Below, piece by piece: positions 1 to 8,583 of a DNA stretch of 64,000 nt. Within the stretch, counting starts at the first letter, position 1. Each line of letters opens with the position of its first letter. Source of the DNA: CAVPJC01 sp963705155 (GTDB lineage Bacteria > Chloroflexota > Anaerolineae > Anaerolineales > UBA4823); assembly GCA_963705155.1 (NCBI GenBank), contig CAVPJC010000016.1, positions 1 to 64,000 of the forward strand, written 5' to 3'. Under the pieces are notes generated by a model. That model was given only the letters and a program-made list of their open reading frames with translations, did not search any database and was not told the DNA's origin. Position numbers and translations under genes: made by a program.

Positions 1-38
1 TTTTTTTCGTGTGTTTCGTGTCTTTCGTGGTTAAGGTT
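1..38. repeat. dispersed CGTGTATTTCGTGGTT-type repeat
   Basis: The first bases carry a degenerate tandem of a TTCGTGT/TTCGTGG phrase. Related phrases (CCACGAA, CACGAAATACACGAA) occur at about 41255-41290, 43195-43232, 52108-52142 and 61572-61602, in either orientation and always between genes. It looks like a dispersed intergenic repeat family; no coding or RNA function can be assigned. Confidence 0.5.
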
Positions 39-1394
39 TCATCCAACGCCGTCGGCTTCGAGCAGCGCCTTGAGCCACGGCCACAGCTCGCCGCCCTTGA
101 GCACATAATCGTTGATGTCCTTGGCCCCGGGCGGGGGCGGGCAAACCCGCACACGCTCGCTCAGGTGGCTCAGCGCCGCCAGGCCCTTCACCCCGGCTTC
201 GTCGGCGTCGTAGGCGGCGTAAATGCGTTCCACCGGCAGCAGGTAAGCGCCCCAGGTAGCCAGGTCGGGGCGGGTGGCGGCGCTGCCCAGCGTGCAGACG
301 GCGACCACGTCGCGCAGCTCCTGCCAGGCGATCATGGCGTCAAACTCGCCCTCCACGAAGAGCGCCATGGGCGCTCCGGCCAGGTCATCGGCGCCGAAGA
401 TGGCGGCGGTGCGGTTGCCTTTGACGCCGCGGTATTTGTTGTGCGCCCCGCACTTCGGGCAGGCCTGGCGCACCGGGGCGCGCTCGCCGCAGCCCTGGCA
501 TTTGACCATGTCGCCGGGCAGCAGGGCCACCTTGAGGTACCAGACCTCGCCCAGCGCAATGCAGGGAATGAGGACGCCACGCGGGATCCACAACTCTCCC
601 TCTCCCCCGGCCCCCTCCCCCTCAAAGGGGAGGGGAGTCCTCCTCTCTCTTCGAGAGAAGGAGTTGGGGCGAGAGGGGGTTGCCCCTTGCCCGAAGGGAG
701 AGAGGCCGGGGTGAGTGTCTGTTCCCCTCCGCTGTACTCAGCGGCGCTCCCTGAGGGGGAGGGGTCAGGGGTGAGGGAGATCTTCCTGCCTTCGCTCCAG
801 CCCAGGCGCCAGGTGCGCAGGGTTTCATCGCTCAGCCCGCGGCTGCGCAGGTAGTCGAGAGCGGGGCGGCCGGCCTTGCTCCACAGCGCCCGCTCGCAAT
901 CGAGCACCGCCTGGCGGGCCAGCGACTGCCAGGCTGCGGCGGGCGGGGCGTAAGCCGCGGCGCCGCCCCGCGGCGGCTCCGCTCCGGACAGCGGCGTATT
1001 CGCCAGCGGCAGGCGCCCGCTCCCCTGCCCCTCCCGTCGGTGATGTCGATAACGAATGGTGGCTATGCGAATTGCTTAGGCTATACGCAACGCTCCCCGC
1101 CTCATCCCCCAGCAGGGCGCACACCTGCGGGAAGCTCAGCCCGGGCCACAGGCGCACCCCAAACTCGAGCGCATCCTGCCATTTGCCGCCCGTGCAGCCC
1201 CGGCACAGCCAGCGCCCGCCCCCTTCGGCCTGCGGCTGGACGTGAAAACGGTCCTGCCCGCCGCAAAACGGGCACGGCCCGGCCCACTCGCCGCCGCCGC
1301 TGGCCGCCACACGCTGCAACGCGGTGTGCCGTCCCGCCAGCGCCAGCAGGTCGACCTGAGATTTGAGGGCGGTCGTGTCAATCATGGCTTTCAT
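39..1394 (-). pseudogene. CHC2 zinc-finger/Toprim DNA primase, interrupted
   Basis: This reads as one mobile-element primase in three pieces. The N-terminal piece (1394 down to about 1055) has a CHC2-type zinc finger: CPFC, then about 20 residues later CRGC. The middle piece (about 1020-775) is in another frame and contains ALDYLRSRGLSDETLRTWRLGW, typical of the primase linker. The C-terminal piece (593-39) has a second zinc pair (CQGC, CPKC) followed by Toprim motifs EGEFDAM, YDADEAG and DINDYV. A frameshift at about 1020-1060 and a 180-bp repeat at 594-775 break the chain. The first frame overlaps the 3' end of the upstream nitrilase by 17 bp. Primer synthesis for plasmid- or phage-type replication is the family role. 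The copy may be inactive, or only the shift near 1040 may be a sequencing error. Confidence 0.7.
594..778. repeat. G/C-rich CTCACCCCTGACCCCTC repeat inside primase
   Basis: Three partial copies of a CCCTCTCCCTCAGGGAG-like palindromic phrase lie head to tail and opposed, interrupting the primase between its linker and Toprim parts. The same family occurs at about 2346-2390 and 20966-21010, in intergenic DNA. On the primase strand the insert encodes low-complexity Pro/Ser/Gly with a frame change at its end. Confidence 0.6.
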
Positions 1395-2340
1395 CCACCA
1401 GCTTCAAGGTGCCCTGCCGCTCGCGGTTGACCAGCAGACGGGTCACATCGGGGCGGGCGTAATGACCGGCAGGGTCAAAATTCTGGCGCTCTTCGAGCAC
1501 GCGAGGGTGCTCCACCACCGCCAGGCGCAGCCCCTCCTCCCCCTCCAGCGGCTCGATCAGCCACTCGCCGTCCGGTCCGGCCAGGCACGAGCCGCCGTCG
1601 GCCAGTACTTCCCGGCTGGCGGCCCGGATCTGATCGGCGTACGGCACATGCTCGAGGATATCCTCCCGGCGCAGCAGCCCGGAAACCGAGAGCACGTAAG
1701 AGCGTCCTTCCTTAGCAATAAAACGGGTGATATCGCGGGTATTGTGTACGCTGCCCGGCCAGACGGCCACATGCAGGTCTTCGCCCTGGGCATACAGCGC
1801 CGCCCGCGGCAGCGGCATCCAGTTCTCCCAGCAGTTCAGGCCGCCCACCGTGAAAGCCCCCAGGCGGTGGACGCGCAGCCCGTGACCGTCGCCTGCAGAC
1901 CAGACCAGGCGCTCCTCATAGGTGGGCATCAGCTTGCGGTGCACCGACCCGACCCCACCCTGCGGGTCGATGTAAACCAGCGAAGCGTAAAGCGAGTGCC
2001 CGCCCCGGTCGGCGGGCCGCTCGATGCAGCCCAGGTAGATCGCCATGCCGTAGCGGGCAGCCGCCGCCCGCAGGCCGTCCAGGTGGCCGGCTTCGATCTG
2101 CACAGCATGGCGGGCGTAATGGGCGAAAAGCTCCTTCTGGCGGGCATCGTTGAAGCGCGCCCCATCGGTCAGCTCCACCCAGAAAGGATAGCCCGGGACC
2201 AGCGCCTCGCCAAAAGCGAGCATCTGGCAGCCCTGCCGCCCGGCTTCGCCCGCCCAGTGCAGCACCTTCTCCAGCGTGCGCTCCCGGTCCAGCCAGACCG
2301 GCGCAATCTGGGCAAAGCCGATGGTCAAAAAGTCAGTCAT
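1378..2340 (-). CDS. nitrilase (carbon-nitrogen hydrolase family)
   Basis: This 320-residue protein carries the complete nitrilase triad. E45 lies in AFGEALVPGYP, K136 in HRKLMPTYEER and C170 in GGLNCWENWMP. The CWENWMP context and the length are those of true nitrilases (nitrile to carboxylate plus ammonia) rather than of amidases or NAD synthetase domains. The natural nitrile cannot be read from sequence. The protein is cytosolic, with no signal peptide. It lies between the RepA-type helicase and the primase on the same strand, and its 3' end overlaps the primase start by 17 bp, so the two are probably co-transcribed. A metabolic gene inside a replication block is unusual and may be mobile-element cargo. 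Confidence 0.88.
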   Translation of the reverse strand: MTDFLTIGFAQIAPVWLDRERTLEKVLHWAGEAGRQGCQMLAFGEALVPGYPFWVELTDGARFNDARQKELFAHYARHAVQIEAGHLDGLRAAAARYGMAIYLGCIERPADRGGHSLYASLVYIDPQGGVGSVHRKLMPTYEERLVWSAGDGHGLRVHRLGAFTVGGLNCWENWMPLPRAALYAQGEDLHVAVWPGSVHNTRDITRFIAKEGRSYVLSVSGLLRREDILEHVPYADQIRAASREVLADGGSCLAGPDGEWLIEPLEGEEGLRLAVVEHPRVLEERQNFDPAGHYARPDVTRLLVNRERQGTLKLVDESHD

Positions 2341-2420
2341 AGTGGTTCTCCCTCACCCCTACCCCTCTCCCAGGGGGAGAGGGGCTCCACCCCACTCACA
2401 CTTACCCCCTTTAAAGGGGG
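2341..2420. repeat. intergenic CTCACCCCTACCCCTCTCC repeat and short hairpin
   Basis: Directly upstream of the nitrilase is another copy of the CCCCTCTCCCAGGGGGAGAGGGG palindrome family (here CCTCTCCCAGGGGGAGAGG), followed by a small CCCCCTTTAAAGGGGGGG inverted repeat. No promoter stands out. Confidence 0.5.
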
Positions 2421-2421
2421 G

Positions 2422-2585
2422 GTAAGTGCGTAAGTGGCCGTGCAGATCGGGTTGTAAGTGTTTGTAAATGTCCGTAAGACCGTAAGAGACATTTTACTCA
2501 CCTTTGCATTGATTTGTAACCCTGTTTATATGCCCCAGATCACGATGTAAGTGATGTAACCCTACCTGTAACCCGTTGTAACCCT
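2422..2585. other. candidate iteron cluster / replication origin
   Basis: Two families of short direct repeats fill the gap between the RepA-type helicase and the nitrilase-primase pair. GTAAGTG or close variants start at 2422, 2430, 2454, 2464, 2474, 2482 and 2547. TGTAACCC starts at 2515, 2555, 2567 and 2577, the last three 10-12 bp apart. The stretch is also AT-richer than its surroundings. Closely spaced direct repeats beside helicase and primase genes are the usual form of a plasmid origin. That function is inferred here, not shown. Confidence 0.4.
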
Positions 2586-2723
2586 GTCATTTTTATCCAA
2601 AAATGCTTCCAGCAACTATTTACATGCCTGCAAATTCACCCGGATTTCCGCGGTTTGCGGCGCAGCCTCACATCTTTTAATGCACCCCGTACCGGCGCAG
2701 GTCTCACAGCGCCGCTGCCCCGC

Positions 2724-3932
2724 TCACACGCGGGTGTAGATCTTCTCGGTGTTGTTCTTGCCGTTGCTCTGGCGCAGCTTGTTGGTGGAAACCAGGCGGT
2801 CGATCCTGTCGCGGATGCGGTTGACGCCCACATCGGGCAGGCTGTCTTTGACGGCTTTGGTCAGGTCGGTTTTGTTCATCGAGCTGCCCAGCAGCGAGAC
2901 CATGATCTCACGCTCAATGGCTGCCCCGCTGCGCAGATCGTCGGAGGCGATGCCGTAAAAGCGGGCGGTGTCCAGCTCGCCGTCCGGGCGGTTCTCGAAG
3001 GTGAAGACGGCGCTGAAGGGCAGCACATCGGCGCCGCGCACCTTGGTGGCCTTGATGCTGACCGTGTCCGAAAGATCCTCGCGCTCGATCAGCAGGGCCA
3101 GGTCGAGGGCGGCTTCGATGCTCGAGTGGCCGCGCAGGCTGTCGCCGGCTCGTCCCAGGCTGCCGTTGCTCTTGCGCTGGTGGTGGATCAGCACCACGGC
3201 GGCCCCGGTCTCTTCGGCAAGCTGGCGGAACTCGCTCATCACCGCCACCATATCGCCGCTGTTCTCGTCCGAATCGCCGCTCACCACCCCCAGGTTGTCC
3301 ACCACCAGGAACTGGACGCCGCGCTCCTGGATGCGCAGCGAGAGCTCTCCGATGGAGGTCCTGGAAGAGGCGTCCAGCCAGGGGGAGGGCATGGAGTAAT
3401 AATAGAGCGGGGTTTCAGGCGGCAGGCCGCGGCCGCGCCCCAGGGCGCCAAAGCGGTCGTGGGTGCGGCGGCGCCCGTTGTCAAAATCCAGCCACATGGC
3501 GGGGCACTGGCGGGTGGGGATGCTGAGCGCCAGATTGCCGTTGATCCACGGGGCGGGCGTCAGCCAGTCGCTGCCGGCGGCGGCGCAGGCCAGCAGATCG
3601 GCCAGGATGAAGGACTTGAGCGTGCCCGGCGAGCCGTAGACGATGTTGAGGGACGGCAGCGCAAACAACCCGGCGGCGATGTACTCCACCGGGGGGCGCT
3701 CCAGGTAGGCGTCGGCCAGGGTGAAGACCTGCCAGCGGTCGACCGGCGCATCCGGCCCGGCGCCGTTTCCGCCGCCGTTTCCGGAGGGGGCGCCGCCGCT
3801 CTCGATGCGGGCGGCCAGCCCCGAGCGGGATGGGTTCTGCAGGGCCCAGTAGAACTGGCGGCGCTCGTCATCGCTCAGCGCGCCAAAACCGCTCAGCGCC
3901 GACTGCACGTTGGGGGTGGGTTGAAAATCCAT
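2724..3932 (-). CDS. RepA-like RecA-fold helicase/ATPase (AAA_25)
   Basis: A 402-residue cytosolic ATPase. A 70-residue disordered N-terminal part, with a Gly/Asn/Pro stretch near residues 46-62, is followed by a RecA-fold domain. Walker A is GSPGTLKS (residues 100-107) and Walker B is FLVVDNLG. The sensor-like segment VLIHHQRKSNG runs into a DSLRGHSSIEAALDLAL motif typical of RepA/AAA_25 proteins. The last 70 residues (SSMNKTDLTKAVKDSLPDVG onward) look like a winged-helix domain. RepA-type hexameric helicases unwind plasmid or phage origins, and the neighbouring primase and iteron-like DNA support that role. A DnaB/KaiC-like phage helicase is the alternative. Confidence 0.8.
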   Translation of the reverse strand: MDFQPTPNVQSALSGFGALSDDERRQFYWALQNPSRSGLAARIESGGAPSGNGGGNGAGPDAPVDRWQVFTLADAYLERPPVEYIAAGLFALPSLNIVYGSPGTLKSFILADLLACAAAGSDWLTPAPWINGNLALSIPTRQCPAMWLDFDNGRRRTHDRFGALGRGRGLPPETPLYYYSMPSPWLDASSRTSIGELSLRIQERGVQFLVVDNLGVVSGDSDENSGDMVAVMSEFRQLAEETGAAVVLIHHQRKSNGSLGRAGDSLRGHSSIEAALDLALLIEREDLSDTVSIKATKVRGADVLPFSAVFTFENRPDGELDTARFYGIASDDLRSGAAIEREIMVSLLGSSMNKTDLTKAVKDSLPDVGVNRIRDRIDRLVSTNKLRQSNGKNNTEKIYTRV

Positions 3933-4372
3933 AAGCTTCAGCAGGTTCTCCTCATCCGCCGGGCAGATCCCGGAAGCGGGTGGATGGGCGCAGCCTGCGT
4001 GCCGTTTAGCGGGACGGGAAGGGAAAGGGCGGCAGTCCGAATGTCATTGCGAACCCGGCGTTCGAGGCCGGGTGAAGCAATCTCCCCGCTGTTACGGGGG
4101 CTGCTTCGCACACACCGCTCGCAGCGACACCCGTCGTGTTCTTGCGGACCAAGGTTCTCGTAGCGACATTCGCCTGTGCGAAAACCACGCTCCTCCAGTG
4201 GGAGCGGTTGCCGCCTGGCTGAAAGCGTGTTACAATACATCTCGACAGCAATACTCAGAGGTTGGCATTCTGAGTTTTCCCTTCCAGCCCCGCGTTTGGC
4301 GCGCCGGGCTGGCGTTATTTAATCTCGAGACCAGGTTTAATTTCTAATCTCGAACATACGTTCTATTATAGT
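3933..4372. repeat. intergenic region with TGTCATTGCGA repeat and hairpin
   Basis: No convincing gene lies here. Positions 4038-4130 carry a TGTCATTGCGAAC ... GAAGCAATCTCC ... GCTCGCAGCGACA element, a dispersed repeat type common in environmental genomes. Positions 4286-4313 form a CCAGCCC ... GGGCTGG hairpin with no U-tract on either strand, between the 3' end of the small gene and the helicase. Confidence 0.45.
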
Positions 4373-4747
4373 CTAATCTTTCAATTTATCCAGATATCTG
4401 GCAAGATCGCTGAGCGAATTCACCCCCTCCGGCAGGCTGACGCTGCTGCCCTTTTGCAGGCGGCTGTGCAGATAGAAGGATAAAAAGGCGATGATGTGAC
4501 CGCGGTGCAGGCGGCTGTCCAGCCCGGCGGAGAGCACCGCAGAGAGTGTATCCAGCGTGGCCAGCTCGTCGTCGGTGAGGGTGACGTGCACCGCCTTGCG
4601 CGGGAACGGATTGGGCGGGCGGCCCTTGCCCTTGCGCGGCTGAGGGTGCGCCGCCGGCTGCACTTCCAGCTCCAGCAGGCGCAGCCAGGGGTAAATATCG
4701 TTTTCTTAGTCGGGGGCTTTCCCCGTGATTCCTATTTTCTTGGCCAT
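4373..4747 (-). pseudogene. small conserved-looking protein with premature stop
   Basis: The frame opens at ATG 4747 (MAKKIGITGKAPD), meets an in-frame TAA at 4706-4708, then continues uninterrupted to 4373 (ENDIYPWLRLLELE onward). Translation could restart at GTG 4663, giving 96 residues. The C-terminal half (VTLTDDELATLDTLSAVL ... RGHIIAFLSFYLHSRL) is compact, helical and reminiscent of small ribbon-helix-helix or antirepressor-like proteins, but no family was recognised. It lies between the ExeA-like ATPase and the RepA-like helicase on the same strand, so it probably belongs to that replication module. One base change would restore a 124-residue frame. Confidence 0.5.
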
Positions 4748-4776
4748 AAAATTCCCACATTTTCTTGGCCATAAAA
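4734..4776. repeat. 25-bp tandem duplication over a start codon
   Basis: The phrase ATTTTCTTGGCCATAAAA occurs at 4734-4751 and again at 4759-4776, a 25-bp period. On the minus strand both copies contain ATGGCCAAGAAAA, so two possible start codons exist in different frames for the small gene downstream. Confidence 0.75.
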
Positions 4777-4889
4777 ATCGTTCCTACGGTGTTTATGGCC
4801 GCATTTCGGGGGTTTACCCCCACCGGTGGGGGGTAAGCTTTCCAGCGCGCGGCTGAACACGTGTTCTTGAAAGTTTGGATTGTTAAAAT

Positions 4890-5756
4890 TCATTTGAACT
4901 CCGCCTCGGGCTCGAGACCGGCGCCGCTGGGGACCGAATCGAGCAGAGCCGACTGCACCACGGCGTTATCGGCCACGGTGCGGTTCATGCGCCCCATCTC
5001 GTCGATCACTTTGGAGCACAGCGCCACAATTTCACGCGGGATGCCGTGGGTGGCGCGCCACACTTCCAGGAAGGCGCTCTGGGTGAGCAGGGGTTCTTTG
5101 CGCCCCGCCACCGAGCTGCGGAAGCGGATCAGCTCCAGGGTATCTTCCAGCGAGAGCGGGTTGAGGCGGAACCACGAATCGACCCGGCTGAGTACTTCGG
5201 GGCGGGCGTTGAAGATGCGCTGCAGCTCGGGCTGCCCGAAGAGCACCACCTGGGCCAGCTTTTGCGAGATGTCGAAGTTGTAGATGTGGTGCACCAGCGT
5301 CAGGGCGTCGGGCGCCATCAACTGGGCGTCATCCAAAATCACCACCACGTTGCGGTTGTCCTGCTTTTGGTCCACCAGAAAGCCCTCGAACTCGCGCCAC
5401 TGCATGGTCATGCCCTTGCGGCGGTTGAGGTTGAGGGCGTAGCACACATCCAGCAGGGCGGCGTATTCCAATTCGTAGGCGGCGGTGTGCACAAAAACCA
5501 CCAGAAAATCTTCGGGATAGGTGCGGTAGATCAATTCCAGGCGGCGGGCGATGGTGCTCTTGCCCACCCCGAAGCCGCCTTCCACGATCACCAGCCCGCG
5601 GCGCTCTTCCACCACCTCCTGGATGCGGTCGAGCACGTCGCCGTGCTGGGCCGAGAGGTAGAGGAAACGCGGGTCGGCCGAACGCGAAAAGGGCTCTTCG
5701 GCAAAGCCCAGGTCTCGCAAGATGATGCGCCGCTGCGGGTCGCGCAGATTGGTCAT
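4890..5756 (-). CDS. ExeA/TniB-type AAA ATPase
   Basis: A 288-residue AAA protein with Walker A GGFGVGKST (residues 60-68) and Walker B VVVILDDAQ (about 137-145). The motif ALTLVHHIYNFD and the C-terminal HGIPREIVALCSKVIDEM segment are characteristic of the ExeA/AAA_22 group, which includes transposition proteins TniB and MuB. The N-terminal GFAEEPFSRSADPRFLYLS is the classic ExeA opening (GL..PF......FLY). No peptidoglycan-binding or membrane segment is present, so a DNA-element role (target selection or replication loading) is more likely than secretion. A promoter at 5818-5845 and palindromes upstream suggest its own regulation. Confidence 0.78.
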   Translation of the reverse strand: MTNLRDPQRRIILRDLGFAEEPFSRSADPRFLYLSAQHGDVLDRIQEVVEERRGLVIVEGGFGVGKSTIARRLELIYRTYPEDFLVVFVHTAAYELEYAALLDVCYALNLNRRKGMTMQWREFEGFLVDQKQDNRNVVVILDDAQLMAPDALTLVHHIYNFDISQKLAQVVLFGQPELQRIFNARPEVLSRVDSWFRLNPLSLEDTLELIRFRSSVAGRKEPLLTQSAFLEVWRATHGIPREIVALCSKVIDEMGRMNRTVADNAVVQSALLDSVPSGAGLEPEAEFK

Positions 5757-5817
5757 GGGTACACCCCTGGCTCACGGTGTTGGATACCGGTTTGAGGCCG
5801 GCTTGCTTACCTGTTAT

Positions 5818-5845
5818 AGGATACACGATTTTGGGATTGTGTCAA
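5818..5845 (-). promoter_or_regulatory. promoter of the ExeA-like gene
   Basis: On the minus strand, TTGACA (5845-5840) and TATCCT (5823-5818) are separated by 16 bp, about 60 bp upstream of the start codon at 5756. The -35 box is a perfect sigma-70 match. Confidence 0.6.
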
Positions 5846-5885
5846 TCGCGATCTGGATGTTTTAAGGTTGGCTGGATCGCGATCC
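5845..5885. promoter_or_regulatory. paired ATCGCGAT palindromes (possible operator)
   Basis: ATCGCGAT occurs at 5845-5852 and 5876-5883. The second copy sits inside a perfect 12-bp palindrome, GGATCGCGATCC (5874-5885). The first abuts the -35 box of the ExeA-like gene. Spacing is 31 bp (about three helical turns), which fits cooperative repressor binding on one DNA face. Confidence 0.4.
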
Positions 5886-5894
5886 AAGAGCGGA

Positions 5895-6075
5895 GAGGCG
5901 CCTCGTAGGAACGGCTTAAGCCGTTTCCGGTTCACTCCTGGGGGAATACAACCACCAGGACACGAAGACACCAAGAAGAACGCTTTACCCCCGGGCCCGC
6001 TAGTAGGGTCGCAGCGACGCTGCGTCCCTACGGCCCCCATGTGAAGGCCATCTACGCCCACAAAACACCCGCCAC
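5895..6075. repeat. dispersed repeat cluster
   Basis: CCTCGTAGGAACGGCTTAAG followed by AATACAACCACCAGGACACGAAGAC matches a second copy at about 18486-18600. At 6003-6033 is a GTAGGGTCGCAGCGACGCTGCG palindrome of the same family as the arms around the IS4-type element. No gene was seen. Confidence 0.55.
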
Positions 6076-6085
6076 CAGGCGAGGG

Positions 6086-8469
6086 CTACCCCGCCGGCGC
6101 GTCTGGCGCATCCAGCTTCGCCAGCCACCCGCGCACTAGCGCAGCACTTGGGCTTTCAATGGCTTCGTAAATCTCCAGGGCCTGCTGCCAGCAGGAGAGC
6201 GCCTTTTGCCGCTCGCCCAGCTTCAGCCAGGCGATACCGCTGTTTGCCAGGGCGTTGCTCTCCCCGCCCCGGTAGCCGATCTCACGGGCGATGGCCATCT
6301 GCTGCTCATAATACTCCATCGCCCGGCGCGGCTCGCCCAGGTTCAAATAGGCGCTCCCCAGGCTGCCCAGGGCGGCCCCTTCTCCACGCCGGTCGCCGAT
6401 CTCACGGGCGATGAGCAGCGCCTGCTCATAAAGTTCGATCGCCCGGTGCGGCTCGCCCAGGTCTCGCAGCACATTCCCCAGGTTGCCCAGGGCGTTCCCC
6501 TCGCCACGCCGGTCGCCAATCTCACGCGTAATCACCAAATGCTGCTCATAAAACTCAATCGCCCGGTGCGGCTCGCCCAGGTTCCAGTAGGCGGTCCCCA
6601 GGTTGCCCAGGGCGTTCCCCTCCCCGCCTCGGTTGCCGATCTCACGCGCAATCACCAGCGATTGCTCATAAAACTCAATCGCCCGGTGCGGCTCGCCCAG
6701 GCTCCAGTAGGCGACCCCCAGATTGCCCAGGGCTTTGCCTTCCCCGAGCCGGTCGCCGATCTCACGCGCAATCACCAGCGATTGCTCATAAAACTCAATC
6801 GCCCGGCGCGGCTCGCCCAGGCTCCAGTAGGCGATTCCCAGGTTGCCCAGGGCGATCCCCTCCCATCTCCGGTCGCCGATCTCACGGGCGATGACCAGTT
6901 GCTGCTCATAAAACTCAATCGCCCGGCGCGGCTGGCCCAGGCCCACATAGGCGTTTCCTAGGTTGATCAGGGCAGCACCTTCCCCGCCGCGGTCGCCGGT
7001 CTCACGGGCGGCGGACAGCGAGGCTTGCAGGTAGGGAATAAGCCGCCGCGGCGCTAACCGCAGAACCAGGGCATAAATCATCCATCTAGTAAAATGCACC
7101 AGCCAGCGTTGCGGATCGGCTGGCGTTGGCCATCCGGGGGCTTTTCCGCTTACTCGCTCCCAGGTGGGCTCCAGGTGCGGCCACAGGCGGTCGAAGCACC
7201 GCAGGCCTTCCAGGATGTGCGGCCCCTGCACCAGGTCATCCGCCTGGCGGCCCTGCAGCAGATAATAATCGGCGTGTGCGAGCATCGCCAGGCGGGCTTC
7301 ATCCGGGTCCTGAGAATCCAACAGCAGGCTTTGGGCGTACAGCCGGGTCAGGTCGTGCAAGGCGTACTCCCTCTCCTCTTCCCGGTAGTCCAGCAGGCAG
7401 GCCTCCAGCAGGGCGCCCAGGGCGCTTTCGCCCGCCGCGCTCAATTCCTGCCCGCCATCCCAGACCGCCGCCAGTGCGCCGCGCTCGAACGGAGATGGAA
7501 AGACGCCCAGCGCCCGAAAACGGGCCTGCGTTTCAGCGGGCAGGTCTTTGTAGGTCAGGTTCAAAGCCGCCTGCACATCCAGGTCGGGGTCGCCCTCCTT
7601 GCGCAGGGCCTCCAAACGGCTGCGCTCATCCCCTAAAAGCAGCAGGTAGCGCTCCAGGCTCAGATCCGGGCGGCGCAGGCGCGCCCCGGCCACGCGCAGC
7701 GCCAGCGGCAGCCGCCCACACAACCCCGCCAGGCTGTCCAGATCGGTTTCGGGGGCCTGCTCCAGCCTGGGCGACAGGCGCACCAGCAGGGGCGCGCTTC
7801 TTCCGGCGTCAGCACATCCAGGCGCACGGGCTGCAGCCCGGCCTGGGAGATATCGAAATCGTAGCGCGAGGTGACGATGGCCGCGCTGGGCGCTGGCGGC
7901 AGCAGGGCCTTGCCACCTGGCTGCGGCCGCGGGCGTTATCCAGCAGCAGCAGGCAGGGGTGGGAGCGCAGCTCGCTCAGGTACAGCCCGTGCAGGGCGGC
8001 TTCGTCATCCGGCAGGCGCGCTTCGGGCAGCAGGCGCTGCAGGATGGAGCGCTGGGCTTCGGCCGGGGTCAGGGGCTGGTCGTGGGCGGAGCCCTTCAGG
8101 TCGATTTCCAGGCGGGCGTACGGGTAAAGCGGGGCGGCGTAGCGCGCCGCCAGGCGCGCCAGGGCGGTCTTGCCGACACCGGCTCCGCCGCTCAGCCCGC
8201 TGACCAGAGCCCCGGTAGCGGCGCCGTCACCCGGGAGCAGGGAGCGCAGCAGCCTGTGCAGCTCGGCGGTCCGCCCGGTGAAATCGGCGGGTGGTTCGGG
8301 GATGGCGTTCAGCCCGGCAGGGATGGGCGGCGGCGGGGGCAGGATGATTTGCGTCCCAATGACCGTGCTGCCGCCATCCGCGTTGCCAACATTTATCTCG
8401 CTCTGGATAAAGGCCAGCAGGTCCGGCGGCAGGCTGGGTGGAATTTTGGCTTTCTTTTTTTAGGGTCAT
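6086..8469 (-). CDS. STAND NTPase (NB-ARC-like) with TPR repeats, frameshifted
   Basis: This is a single gene broken by at least three indels (near 8445, 7915 and 7795). After a short N-terminus and a proline-rich linker (ILPPPPPIPAGLNAIPEPP) comes FTGR, the usual NB-ARC entry. Next are the P-loop GGAGVGKTALARLAARYA, Walker B CLLLLDNAR, a VTSRYDF sensor and GLP-type LCGRLPLALRVAGARL. A winged-helix-like stretch (DLPAETQARFRALGVFPSPF) leads into about eight 40-residue TPRs of type REIGDRRGEGNALGNLG ... AIEFYEQ. The TPR DNA repeats every 120 bp with very high identity. STAND proteins of this form are sensors that oligomerise on ligand binding, and many bacterial ones act in defence or signalling. 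No effector domain is visible at the N-terminus. Confidence 0.75.
6240..7030. repeat. 120-bp tandem repeats encoding TPRs
   Basis: Seven to eight units share phrases such as AAAACTCAATCGCCCGGTGC and GGTCGCCGATCTCACG at a strict 120-bp period, encoding the TPR array of the STAND protein. The high identity indicates recent expansion or gene conversion, and makes this stretch prone to assembly collapse. Confidence 0.8.
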
Positions 8470-8582
8470 CGAGGAGCAGCCTCCCTGAGGGTGATGGTTC
8501 TATTGTAGAGGAGAATGCGCCGGATGGCAAGCGGCGGCATGGGGATGCCGCCTCCTCAGGGAGGGCAAGGGTGGTTGATCGA
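8470..8582. repeat. dispersed GGCGGCATGGGGATGCCGCC repeat
   Basis: A palindromic phrase GGCGGCATGGGGATGCCGCC with flanking CTCCTCAGGGAGGGCAAGG lies between the STAND gene and the IS. Related copies are at about 10060-10095, 18808-18850, 18908-18932 and 32785-32822. A family of mobile or REP-like palindromes is the simplest reading. Confidence 0.6.
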
Positions 8583-8583
8583 G

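Noticed and set aside
1363..2433. 356-residue plus-strand frame
   Set aside because: Antisense of the nitrilase, whose catalytic triad is unambiguous.
4286..4313. Hairpin as intrinsic terminator
   Set aside because: Stem is good, but there is no U-tract on either strand.
4386..4823. 145-residue minus-strand frame starting MGVNPRN
   Set aside because: After the duplicated start region it is Ala/Gly/Pro-rich and out of phase with the compact helical frame ending at 4373.
6240..7030. CRISPR array
   Set aside because: The 120-bp periodic repeats are coding TPR units with no unique spacers.
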